Assembly: GCA_039819285.1 (NCBI GenBank)
Contig: JBCBSH010000064.1
Span: 1-19,926, forward strand
DNA length: 19,926 nucleotides
Source of the DNA: JANQGH01 sp039819285
GTDB lineage: Bacteria; Pseudomonadota; Alphaproteobacteria; DSM-16000; Inquilinaceae
Reading direction: 5' to 3'
A model generated the notes under the pieces. The model was given only the letters and a program-made list of their open reading frames with translations. It was not told the origin of the DNA and ran no database searches. Numbering within the stretch: position 1 is the first letter of the stretch; each line of letters opens with the position of its first letter. This document shows, piece by piece, positions 1 through 6,813 of this stretch. Position numbers and translations under genes: made by a program.

Positions 1-471
1 CTTTTGGTCCGTAATGTCCGTACTGTCGTGATAGAAGGCGGACAGGGCGCCTACGACGCCGCACATGATGGCCATCGGATGGGCATCGCGCCGAAAGCCC
101 CGATAGAAGCCCATCAGTTGCTCGTGCAGCATGGTGTGATAGGTGATCGTCTTCTCGAACGTCTCCATTTGGGCCTGGTTCGGCAACTCGCCTTCCAGAA
201 GCAGGTAGGCAACCTCCAGGAATGAGCAATTGCTGGCCAGATTCTCGATCGCATAGCCGCGATGGAGCAGCACACCTTCGTCGCCATCGATGTAGGTAAT
301 GGAACTGTCGCACGACGCGGTCGAGGTGAACCCGGGGTCGTATGTGAACATCCCGGTTTCGGCGTAAAGACTTCTGATATCTATGACTTTTGGGCCAAGC
401 GTACCGCTGGAGACGGGGAAATCGTGCGACTTCCCGGTAGTGTTATCGACCAGGGTAACGGTTTCGGGCAT
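1..471 (-). CDS. gltA: Citrate synthase, N-terminal part (partial at window edge)
   Basis: Citrate synthase condenses oxaloacetate and acetyl-CoA to citrate, the entry step of the TCA cycle, in the cytoplasm. Reading the minus strand from the ATG at 471 gives 157 residues with no stop before the window edge; about 270 C-terminal residues, including the later catalytic His and Asp, are outside. The visible part is characteristic of hexameric type II proteobacterial enzymes: an N-terminal beta-rich segment (LVDNTTGKSHDFPV, residues 7-20), then TYDPGFTSTASCDSSITYIDG (from residue 43), LLHRGYAIENLA (68-79) and GFYRGFRRDAHPMA (121-134). A GAGG ribosome-binding sequence lies about 10 bases before the ATG. 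The gene follows gltX on the same strand after 130 bases and has its own promoter candidate. I am very sure of the family; only the C-terminus is unknown. Confidence 0.97.
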   Translation of the reverse strand, partial: MPETVTLVDNTTGKSHDFPVSSGTLGPKVIDIRSLYAETGMFTYDPGFTSTASCDSSITYIDGDEGVLLHRGYAIENLASNCSFLEVAYLLLEGELPNQAQMETFEKTITYHTMLHEQLMGFYRGFRRDAHPMAIMCGVVGALSAFYHDSTDITDQK

Positions 472-547
472 GGCACGAGATCCTCATCAAGGGGGGTGTA
501 CGGGCGTGACAAACTGCTGTCCGCCGTAGCCGAAAGGGAGATGCCAG

Positions 548-576
548 AACATAGATCGACGGCGTGCCAAGATCAA
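548..576 (-). promoter_or_regulatory. Candidate sigma-70 promoter of gltA
   Basis: On the minus strand a -35-like TTGATC (571-576) and a -10-like TATGTT (548-553) are separated by exactly 17 bases, each matching four of six consensus positions. Transcription would start near 541, leaving a leader of about 70 bases before the gltA ATG at 471. The site lies in the 130-base gap between gltX and gltA, so gltA can be transcribed separately from gltX. This is by inspection only; I see no terminator for gltX in the gap. Confidence 0.45.
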
Positions 577-601
577 TCTGGCAGCCTATCGGCAAGCCGG
601 A

Positions 602-2017
602 TTAGGCCACCGGGCCAGGCCCTGCGGCGTCGTCGATCCGGCCCAGCGTTTCCGACGTCCCCAGAACGGCGGCAACCTCGAAGATCCCCGGTGATGTCGT
701 CGATCCGGTCAGCGCGGCGCGCAGGGGCTGGGCAACCTTGCCGAGCTTCAAGTCGTTCGCCTCGGCGAAGGCACGCACGGCCGCTTCGATGTTGGCCTCG
801 GTCCAGTCGTCAATTTGCCCGAGCCGACTGTTCAAGTGTGCCAATAGATCGCGCGATTGGTCATTGAGCAGCGCTTGCGCCTTTTCATTCATGGCGAGCG
901 GCCGGCTGCGTGCATAAAATGCTGCGTTATCAGCTAATTCGATGATGGTTTTTGCGCGTTGCTTTAACCCGGTAAGGCCCGCGCGCAATCGATCGCTTGC
1001 CGTTCCGTCGAGCGGGTGGCCAAGGTCCTGCTCCAGCCTGGGCACGATCAGTGCCATCAGGCGCTGGTCGTCGGCCTCGCGGATGTAGTGGCCGTTCAGG
1101 TTCTCCAGCTTGGCGAAATCGATCCGGGCGGGGGACTTGCCGACGGCATCTAGGTCAAACCAGGCAATCGCCTGGTCCGTCGATATCACCTCGTCGTCGC
1201 CGTGCGACCAGCCGAGACGCAGCAGATAGTTGCGCAGCGCCTCCGGAAGATAGCCCATGTCCCTGTAGGCTTCGATGCCCAGCGACCCGTGTCGCTTGGA
1301 CAGTTTTGCGCCGTCGGGGCCGTGGATCAGCGGAATATGGGCAAAGACCGGTGGCTTGGCGCCGAGGGCGTTGTAAAGCTGGGTCTGCCGAAAGGCGTTG
1401 GTGAGGTGGTCGTCGCCTCGGATCACATGGGTGATGCCCATATCGATGTCGTCGACCACGACGGACAGCATGTAGGTGGGCGTGCCGTCGGATCGCAGCA
1501 GGACCATGTCGTCCAGTTCCGCGTTCTCGACGGTTACCGTGCCCTGGACGGCGTCTACGATGCGCGTCTGGCCAGTCCGTGGCGCCTTCAGCCGGACAAC
1601 CGGATCGACGCCGTCAGGCGCTTCCGCCGGGTCTCGATCCCGCCACCTGCCGTCGTACCGCAGCGGCCGGCCCTCCGCTCGGGCCTGCTCGCGCATCGCC
1701 GCCAGTTCCTCAGGCGTGGCGTAGCACAGATAGGCCTTGCCTTCATCCAGCAGCCTTTGGGCGGCGGCGGCATGCCGATCGCGGCGTTCGAACTGCGATA
1801 CCGCGTCGCCGTCCCAATCCAGACCAAGCCATTCAAGCCCGTCGAGGATCTTCGCGACCGCTTCGTCGGTTGAACGGGCGCGGTCGGTGTCCTCGATGCG
1901 CAGTACGAAGCGACCGTCGAAATGGCGCGCATAGAGCCAGTTGAACAGGGCGGTCCGGGCGCTACCGATATGCAGGAAACCGGTGGGCGAGGGGGCAAAG
2001 CGGGTAACGACGGTCAT
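602..2017 (-). CDS. gltX: Glutamyl-tRNA synthetase
   Basis: This class I aminoacyl-tRNA synthetase charges tRNA-Glu (in many alphaproteobacteria a paralogue also charges tRNA-Gln for later amidation). The 471-residue product starts with the canonical MTVVTRFAPSPTGFLHIG: the HIGH motif is HIGS (16-19) and the KMSKS loop is KLSKR (238-242). The Rossmann catalytic domain and a helical anticodon-binding C-terminal half are of normal length. Only one Cys is present around residue 98, so the four-ligand zinc site of the E. coli enzyme is absent, as in many bacterial GltX proteins. An upstream in-frame start at 2095 would add 26 residues with no family counterpart, so I chose the ATG at 2017. The gene is divergent from comEC. 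Whether it is the discriminating or the Gln-mischarging type cannot be told from this window. Confidence 0.96.
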   Translation of the reverse strand: MTVVTRFAPSPTGFLHIGSARTALFNWLYARHFDGRFVLRIEDTDRARSTDEAVAKILDGLEWLGLDWDGDAVSQFERRDRHAAAAQRLLDEGKAYLCYATPEELAAMREQARAEGRPLRYDGRWRDRDPAEAPDGVDPVVRLKAPRTGQTRIVDAVQGTVTVENAELDDMVLLRSDGTPTYMLSVVVDDIDMGITHVIRGDDHLTNAFRQTQLYNALGAKPPVFAHIPLIHGPDGAKLSKRHGSLGIEAYRDMGYLPEALRNYLLRLGWSHGDDEVISTDQAIAWFDLDAVGKSPARIDFAKLENLNGHYIREADDQRLMALIVPRLEQDLGHPLDGTASDRLRAGLTGLKQRAKTIIELADNAAFYARSRPLAMNEKAQALLNDQSRDLLAHLNSRLGQIDDWTEANIEAAVRAFAEANDLKLGKVAQPLRAALTGSTTSPGIFEVAAVLGTSETLGRIDDAAGPGPVA

Positions 2018-2106
2018 TTCGGCTCGATTTGGTCTATCCTGGCGGGCGAGGGGCGTGCTGCATAACACAGGCAGGGCGGGGATGCATCTGGACATGGATC
2101 AGGCCG

Positions 2107-4257
2107 ATGGTTGATGTGCCGGCCGTTGCGCCGGCCCGCCGGTCCTTGTCCGTGCTGCATCCGGTCGACGCCTGGCTCGGGGCCCAGGGAACCCGGCTGG
2201 GGTTGTGGCTGCCTGCCATGCTGGGCGTCGGCATCGCGGTGTACTTCGCTTTACCGATTGAACCCGGCTGGTGGTGGGGCGTCACCGCGTTGGTCATGGC
2301 CTTGGCCGTGCACGCCACGGTGCGGTCCGCCGGGTTGTCGATCCGTGCGCTGGCCGTGGCGTTGGTTGCCGCGTCATTGGGGTTTTCCGTCGCACAACTC
2401 CAGACGGCCAGGGTCGAAGCGCCCCAGCTAGACCGGCCGATTGGACCGGTGACGGTGGTGGGTCGCGTGCGCGCGCTCGATGCATCCAGCGATGGCACCA
2501 GGGTGGTTCTCGACGAGTTGTCGATCGACGGCCTGGCGCCGGATGAAACACCGAAGCGGGTGCGCATTCGGTTGACGACACGATCGGTTCCTCCCGACAT
2601 CGGCTCGATGATCGATTTACGGGCAATGTTGATCCCACCGTCTGAACCGGTTCTGCCAGGCGGTTTTGACTTCAGACGCCACGCCTTCTTTCAGGAACTG
2701 GGCGCCTTCGGCTACGCAGTGTCGCGTCCAGAGGTTTTGGAGGATTCCGAGATAGGCGGCCTGGCCCTGTGGCTGGAAAGGGTCCGCCTGGCGATCTACG
2801 ACCGTGTTGCCGCCCAGGTCGAGAGCGGAACCATGTCGGCCGACGCGGGGTCTGTCGCCGTTGTGCTGTTGACCGGCGATCGCAGCGCGATCAGCGATGA
2901 GCTCTACGCCGACATGCGTCGGTCGGGATTGGCCCATCTGCTGGCGATCTCCGGCCTGCATGTCGGGCTGATCGCCGGTCTGGTGTTCTTCGCCGTCCGG
3001 GCAGGCCTCGCGCTGTTGCCGACATTGACACTCACACAGCCGATCAAGAAATGGGCGGCGGTGTCCGCGATCGCGGCAGCCTTTTGCTACATGATGATCG
3101 TGGGCGCCACGGTACCGACCCAGCGCGCCTTTCTCATGGCTGGCCTCGTGTTCTTCGCGGTCCTTGTCGATCGTCGCGCAATTTCGCTCCGGCTGGTCGC
3201 CCTGGCCGCCGCCGTCGTGCTGCTGGTTTCGCCGTCAAGCCTCACTGGCCCCAGTTTTCAGATGAGTTTCGCGGCCGTGTTGGCGCTGGTCGCGCTTTAT
3301 GACGGCCTGCGAGAGCGGTGGCTGAAGTGGCGCGTCAGGTCCGGCCTTTGGCGGCGCGCTCGCCTGTATCTCGCCAGCCTCATGATCACTTCGTTCACAG
3401 CGACCCTGGCGACCGCACCGTTCGTCCTGTTTCACTTTCAGGAAACGCCCGTCTATGGGCCCTTGGCCAACCTGATTGCCGTGCCGTTGACGGCCGCCTG
3501 GATCATGCCCTGGGGTTTGGCGGCGTACCTGCTGATGCCCCTGGGGTTGGACGGGTTGGCGCTCGCCCCCATGGGTTGGGGAATTGATGGGCTGCTCGCG
3601 CTGGCCAATTGGTCCGCCAACTTGCCTGGCGCCGTGATTGCCACCCCGGCGCTGGCTGACGTCGTCATTGTGCTTGTCGTCGCCGGGGGCCTGTGGCTTG
3701 CGCTTTGGCGCGGGACGGCCCGCTGGTTCGGCGTCGTTGGAATTGCGCTGGCTGCCATGATCGCGATCATGACGCCCGTCCCGACGATCCTGGTCAGTGC
3801 CGATGCACGCCTGCTGGGCCTTCGCCTGTCCGGTGGCGTGCTTGCGGTTTCCCAGGCCCGCACGGACGCCTTCACCCGCAGCCAATGGACCCGGCTGACC
3901 GGTGCCGACACCGAGATCACCTGGGCCGATCTCGCTGCCATCGATCCAGGCTTTCGATGCGATGGCCAAGGCTGCATCTGGCGGGCGGGCGATGGCGCGG
4001 TCGCCTTCGCGTTCCAACCGGACATTCTGGCCGAGGATTGTGCCGTCGCGGACGTGGTGGTGGCGCAGGAGCCTGTGCGCGGCCCGTGTGCGGCACCGAT
4101 TGTGGTCGACCGGTTCGACGTCTGGCGCAACGGCGCCTATGCCATCACCCTGTCGACCTCGGGCGAGGGGCCGTCATCGACCCTATCGGATCGGGCATCG
4201 GTTCGGACCGTGGCCAAGCAAACGGGCGATCGCCCCTGGTCGAGAACGGTTCCCTGA
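2107..4257 (+). CDS. comEC: ComEC/Rec2-family membrane protein without the C-terminal metallo-beta-lactamase domain
   Basis: ComEC forms the inner-membrane channel that takes up single-stranded DNA in natural transformation. The predicted 716-residue protein has N-terminal hydrophobic segments, a soluble OB-like domain (roughly residues 100-200), and the polytopic Competence domain with family signatures: HLLAISGLHVG (277-287), a GATVPTQRAF motif (about 333-342) and FQMSFAAVLALVALYDGL. The last 140 residues contain no HxHxDH metal-binding motif, so the nuclease-like metallo-beta-lactamase domain of Bacillus ComEC is missing, as in other alphaproteobacterial members. The ATG at 2107 is preferred; an in-frame start at 2029 would add 26 Cys/Gly-rich residues and lie only 11 bases from the gltX start. 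It is convergent with lexA 19 bases away. I see no other competence gene here, so transformation itself is not shown. Confidence 0.9.
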   Translation: MVDVPAVAPARRSLSVLHPVDAWLGAQGTRLGLWLPAMLGVGIAVYFALPIEPGWWWGVTALVMALAVHATVRSAGLSIRALAVALVAASLGFSVAQLQTARVEAPQLDRPIGPVTVVGRVRALDASSDGTRVVLDELSIDGLAPDETPKRVRIRLTTRSVPPDIGSMIDLRAMLIPPSEPVLPGGFDFRRHAFFQELGAFGYAVSRPEVLEDSEIGGLALWLERVRLAIYDRVAAQVESGTMSADAGSVAVVLLTGDRSAISDELYADMRRSGLAHLLAISGLHVGLIAGLVFFAVRAGLALLPTLTLTQPIKKWAAVSAIAAAFCYMMIVGATVPTQRAFLMAGLVFFAVLVDRRAISLRLVALAAAVVLLVSPSSLTGPSFQMSFAAVLALVALYDGLRERWLKWRVRSGLWRRARLYLASLMITSFTATLATAPFVLFHFQETPVYGPLANLIAVPLTAAWIMPWGLAAYLLMPLGLDGLALAPMGWGIDGLLALANWSANLPGAVIATPALADVVIVLVVAGGLWLALWRGTARWFGVVGIALAAMIAIMTPVPTILVSADARLLGLRLSGGVLAVSQARTDAFTRSQWTRLTGADTEITWADLAAIDPGFRCDGQGCIWRAGDGAVAFAFQPDILAEDCAVADVVVAQEPVRGPCAAPIVVDRFDVWRNGAYAITLSTSGEGPSSTLSDRASVRTVAKQTGDRPWSRTVP

Positions 4258-4279
4258 TCACGCAGGGCGGCGTGGATCA
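4255..4279. terminator. Hairpin spanning both stop codons of convergent comEC and lexA
   Basis: The arms TGATCACGC (4255-4263) and GCGTGGATCA (4270-4279) pair over nine bases with a single bulged G around a six-base loop. The left arm starts with the comEC stop TGA and the right arm ends with the TCA that is the lexA stop on the other strand. It could fold in both transcripts and act as a shared bidirectional 3' end. Neither side has a clear run of T, so a classic intrinsic terminator is not proven. Confidence 0.45.
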
Positions 4280-4987
4280 GTAGTGCCGCAACAGACCGAC
4301 CAGGCGACCTTGCACGCGCACCCGATCGGCGCCGAAGATGCGGGTTTCGTAGGCCGGGTTCGCCGGTTCCAGCGCCACGGTCTTGCCGCCGCCCTTGCGC
4401 AGACGCTTCAGCGTGACCTCGCCATCATCGATGAAGGCGACGACGATGTCGCCGCTTTCCGCCGTATCGCTGCGGCGAATGATCACCGTATCGCCGTCGA
4501 GAATGCCGGCATCGACCATGCTGTCGCCGTCCACGATCAGCGCGTAATGCTCGCCGCCGCTGATCATGTCTGGCGGCACGTTTGTATAAACCGAGGGGTC
4601 GCTGAGCGCCTCGATAGGCGTGCCGGCGGCGATCTTGCCATAGAGCGGCAGTTCGACAGCCTCGCTGCTGCTGACCGGGGTCGTGCGGCGCGGCGGCGGC
4701 TTGTCCGCCGTGCCTTCGATCACCATCGGGCGGAAGCGGCCGCCGCGATCTTCCCGCGGCGCGGCTGTCAGGCCGTCGGGCAACTGCAACACCTCCAGCG
4801 CCCGGGCGCGATGGGGCAGGCGGCGGATGAAGCCGCGCTCTTCCAGCGCTGTGATCAGGCGGTGGATGCCGGACTTGGACTTCAGGCCCAGCGCATCCTT
4901 CATTTCATCGAACGAAGGGGAAACGCCGCCTTCCTTCAAGCGCCGATCAATAAACATCAAGAGCTGCTGCTGCTTCCGGGTCAACAT
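4277..4987 (-). CDS. lexA: LexA repressor, SOS-response autoprotease
   Basis: LexA represses DNA-damage genes and cuts itself when RecA is activated. The 236-residue product has an N-terminal winged helix (MLTRKQQQLLMFIDRRL..., recognition region near 28-46 with LGLKSKSGIHRLITAL), a long linker (about 70-112) and a C-terminal S24 peptidase domain. The self-cleavage bond is Ala121-Gly122, the nucleophile Ser156 (in GDSM) and the general base Lys194 (in TLKRL). The length fits alphaproteobacterial LexA, which has a longer linker than the 202-residue E. coli protein. An in-frame ATG at 5047 would add 20 residues lying inside the promoter region, so I chose 4987. The gene follows moeA on the same strand after 135 bases holding its own promoter and SOS boxes, which indicates autorepression. 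Confidence 0.97.
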   Translation of the reverse strand: MLTRKQQQLLMFIDRRLKEGGVSPSFDEMKDALGLKSKSGIHRLITALEERGFIRRLPHRARALEVLQLPDGLTAAPREDRGGRFRPMVIEGTADKPPPRRTTPVSSSEAVELPLYGKIAAGTPIEALSDPSVYTNVPPDMISGGEHYALIVDGDSMVDAGILDGDTVIIRRSDTAESGDIVVAFIDDGEVTLKRLRKGGGKTVALEPANPAYETRIFGADRVRVQGRLVGLLRHY

Positions 4988-5050
4988 GGCCGGTCCCCTA
5001 GCCAAATTCCGCTCGGTCAGCCCCGCCGGCCAAGCGATTCGATACAAATT

Positions 5051-5080
5051 AGACTAACGAGAACAAAACAAAAACGTCAA
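5051..5080 (-). promoter_or_regulatory. Candidate lexA promoter
   Basis: On the minus strand a -35-like TTGACG (5075-5080) is followed after 18 bases by a -10-like TAGTCT (5051-5056), which keeps the most conserved T1, A2 and T6. The start point would fall near 5044, about 57 bases before the lexA ATG. The two SOS-box candidates sit directly upstream of and inside this promoter, the arrangement expected for repression by occlusion. Confidence 0.5.
5061..5075 (-). promoter_or_regulatory. Second, degenerate SOS-box candidate
   Basis: On the minus strand GTTT-N7-GTTC (15 bases, one mismatch to GTTC-N7-GTTC) lies within the promoter spacer. It is opposite in orientation to the perfect box, so the outer arms form a perfect 9-base inverted repeat: GAACAAAAC at 5061-5069 and GTTTTGTTC at 5081-5089. 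It may be a weaker second LexA site or simply part of an inverted-repeat operator. Confidence 0.4.
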
Positions 5081-5085
5081 GTTTT

Positions 5086-5100
5086 GTTCCCATAAAGTTC
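5086..5100 (+). promoter_or_regulatory. SOS box (LexA operator), perfect GTTC-N7-GTTC
   Basis: GTTC at 5086-5089 and GTTC at 5097-5100 are separated by exactly seven bases, the known alphaproteobacterial LexA recognition sequence (GTTC-N7-GTTC, or GAAC-N7-GAAC on the other strand). It ends about 100 bases before the lexA ATG, next to the -35 candidate. Its position in front of lexA itself makes the assignment strong. Confidence 0.8.
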
Positions 5101-5122
5101 CTACTTGGTGCCAATCTCCCGA

Positions 5123-6337
5123 TCAAAGTCGCGCCAGTCGAGGGGCGAAGCGGACGATATCCACCGGGCTTCCGGCTTCGATCGCATGCGCATGAGGCGG
5201 ACGAACGACCAGGCAGTCGGCCTTGGCCAGCAATGTGAGCAAAGAACTATCCTGCTTTTCGAACGGCGTGGCAACAAGCTGTCCGTCCGTATCGACGGAA
5301 AGGGTGCTCCTCAGATAGTCCTGGCGACGGTCGTTGGCCGGCAAATCACGGCCTAGCCTGGCCTTTTCGGACAATCCATCCTCCGCCGGCAGTCCTTGCA
5401 ACAGGCGCAACGCCGGGACCGCAAACAGCAGCGCGCAGACCTGTGACGAGACCGGATTGCCCGGTAGTCCCAGTACCGGGACACCATCGATGGCACCGAA
5501 CATCAAGGGCTTGCCGGGCCGCATGGCAATGCGCCAGAAGTCGATCTCCAGCCCATCGCGCCCCAGCACCTCGCGGATCAGGTCGTGCTCGCCGACCGAG
5601 GCGCCGCCTGTCGTGAGCAGCAAGTCCATGCCCCGTACGCCGGCGGCCCCTGCATGCAGGGACGCGGCGTTGTCTTGCGCGACCGGCAACATAACAGGCA
5701 CGCCGCCGCAGGCTTCGACCAGTGCTGCCAGTCCCGGACCGTTCGAACTCACGATCTGGTCCGGCCCGATGGGTTCGCCGGGCATGACGATTTCGTCACC
5801 CGTCGCCAGGATGGCGACCTTCGGCCGGCGATGGACCTTTAGCCAAGGGTGGTTCATCGAAGCCGCCAGACCGATGTCCCGGGCGGTCAACAGGCGCCCG
5901 GCTGGGATCAGCTCGTCACCTTCGGAGAAGTCGAACCCGCGCGGCCTGACATAGACACCTTTCCGCGTGGCTGCATTGACGGTGACACGGTCGCCTGCGG
6001 CCTCGGTATCCTCTTGGATGACGATCGTGTCGGTCCCTTCGGGCAGGGGCGCGCCGGTGAAGATGCGGACGCACTGGCCAGGGCCGACTTGGCCGCCGAA
6101 ATGCGTGCCGGCCGGGACGGAGCCGACGACATCCAGCGTGACCGGGGCCGTCGCCACGTCGTCGCCGCGCACGGCATAGCCGTCCATAGCGGACAGGTCA
6201 GCCCAGGGCTGCGTGCGTCTCGCGGCGATTGGGACGGCGGTGACGCGCCCCGCCGCATCCATCAACCCGACCGTCTCTGCCGGCAGCGGGCGAAAGGCGG
6301 CAAAAATCCTGCGTTTGGCGTCCTCGACCGAGATCAT
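5123..6337 (-). CDS. moeA: Molybdopterin molybdenumtransferase MoeA
   Basis: MoeA inserts molybdate into adenylylated molybdopterin, the last common step of molybdenum cofactor synthesis. The 404-residue product has the normal length and the family motifs in order: MISVEDAKRRI at the N-terminus, DLSAMDGYAVRGDD (47-60), the MoCF-type active-site motif TTGGASVGEHDLI (near 240-252) and LPGNPVSSQVC (near 288-298), ending in the beta-barrel domain IV. The start ATG at 6337 overlaps the moaC stop as ATGA; much longer readings of this frame upstream are only shadow of moaC. It is the last gene of the ppiD-trp-moaC-moeA run, with lexA and its own promoter following. Confidence 0.96.
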   Translation of the reverse strand: MISVEDAKRRIFAAFRPLPAETVGLMDAAGRVTAVPIAARRTQPWADLSAMDGYAVRGDDVATAPVTLDVVGSVPAGTHFGGQVGPGQCVRIFTGAPLPEGTDTIVIQEDTEAAGDRVTVNAATRKGVYVRPRGFDFSEGDELIPAGRLLTARDIGLAASMNHPWLKVHRRPKVAILATGDEIVMPGEPIGPDQIVSSNGPGLAALVEACGGVPVMLPVAQDNAASLHAGAAGVRGMDLLLTTGGASVGEHDLIREVLGRDGLEIDFWRIAMRPGKPLMFGAIDGVPVLGLPGNPVSSQVCALLFAVPALRLLQGLPAEDGLSEKARLGRDLPANDRRQDYLRSTLSVDTDGQLVATPFEKQDSSLLTLLAKADCLVVRPPHAHAIEAGSPVDIVRFAPRLARL

Positions 6338-6813
6338 GGCTGGCGAACGAAATCGCCCGACTTGCCGCCGCTCTTCCGCAGCAGTTTGAGGTCCGTGATG
6401 GTCATCTCCCGGTCGGCCGATTTGCACATGTCGTAGACCGTAAGCGCGGCCACGGATGCCGCTGTCAGCGCCTCCATCTCGACCCCGGTACGGCCTGTAA
6501 CCTTTGCCGTGGCGACGATGTCGACCGCTGGTCCGGCCTCGTCGGTGGTGAGGTCGATGGATACGGAAGAAAGCGGCAGCGGATGGCAAAGCGGGATCAG
6601 GTCGCTGGTCTTCTTCGCGGCCATGATGCCGGCCAGCCTTGCCACGGCCAGGACGTCGCCCTTGGCGGCCCTGCCTTCCTTGATCAAGGCCAACGTTTCC
6701 GGTTGCATGATCACGCGGCAGGCGGCGGTCGCCAGGCGTGCTGTCTCGTTCTTGGCCGAGACGTCGACCATGCGGGCCCGGCCGCCCTCGTCGAAGTGGG
6801 TCAGGTCCGTCAT
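6334..6813 (-). CDS. moaC: Cyclic pyranopterin monophosphate synthase MoaC
   Basis: MoaC converts the cyclic GTP derivative made by MoaA into cyclic pyranopterin monophosphate, the first pathway intermediate of molybdenum cofactor synthesis. The 159-residue protein is full length and keeps residues matching the known E. coli catalytic set: Lys51 (in AAKGDVL), Asp128 and Lys131 (in YDMCKSADREM). The signature LIPLCHPLPLSSV is at 72-84, with VEMEALTAAS at 111-120. Its ATG overlaps the trpC stop by four bases (ATGA) and its stop overlaps the moeA start the same way, so the three genes are probably translationally coupled. moaA is not in the window. Confidence 0.97.
   Translation of the reverse strand: MTDLTHFDEGGRARMVDVSAKNETARLATAACRVIMQPETLALIKEGRAAKGDVLAVARLAGIMAAKKTSDLIPLCHPLPLSSVSIDLTTDEAGPAVDIVATAKVTGRTGVEMEALTAASVAALTVYDMCKSADREMTITDLKLLRKSGGKSGDFVRQP

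Noticed and set aside
3235..4017. Long minus-strand open frames opposite comEC (up to 260 codons)
   Set aside because: They are the usual antisense frames of high-GC coding sequence, with low-complexity Gly/Gln/Arg-rich products and no start context.
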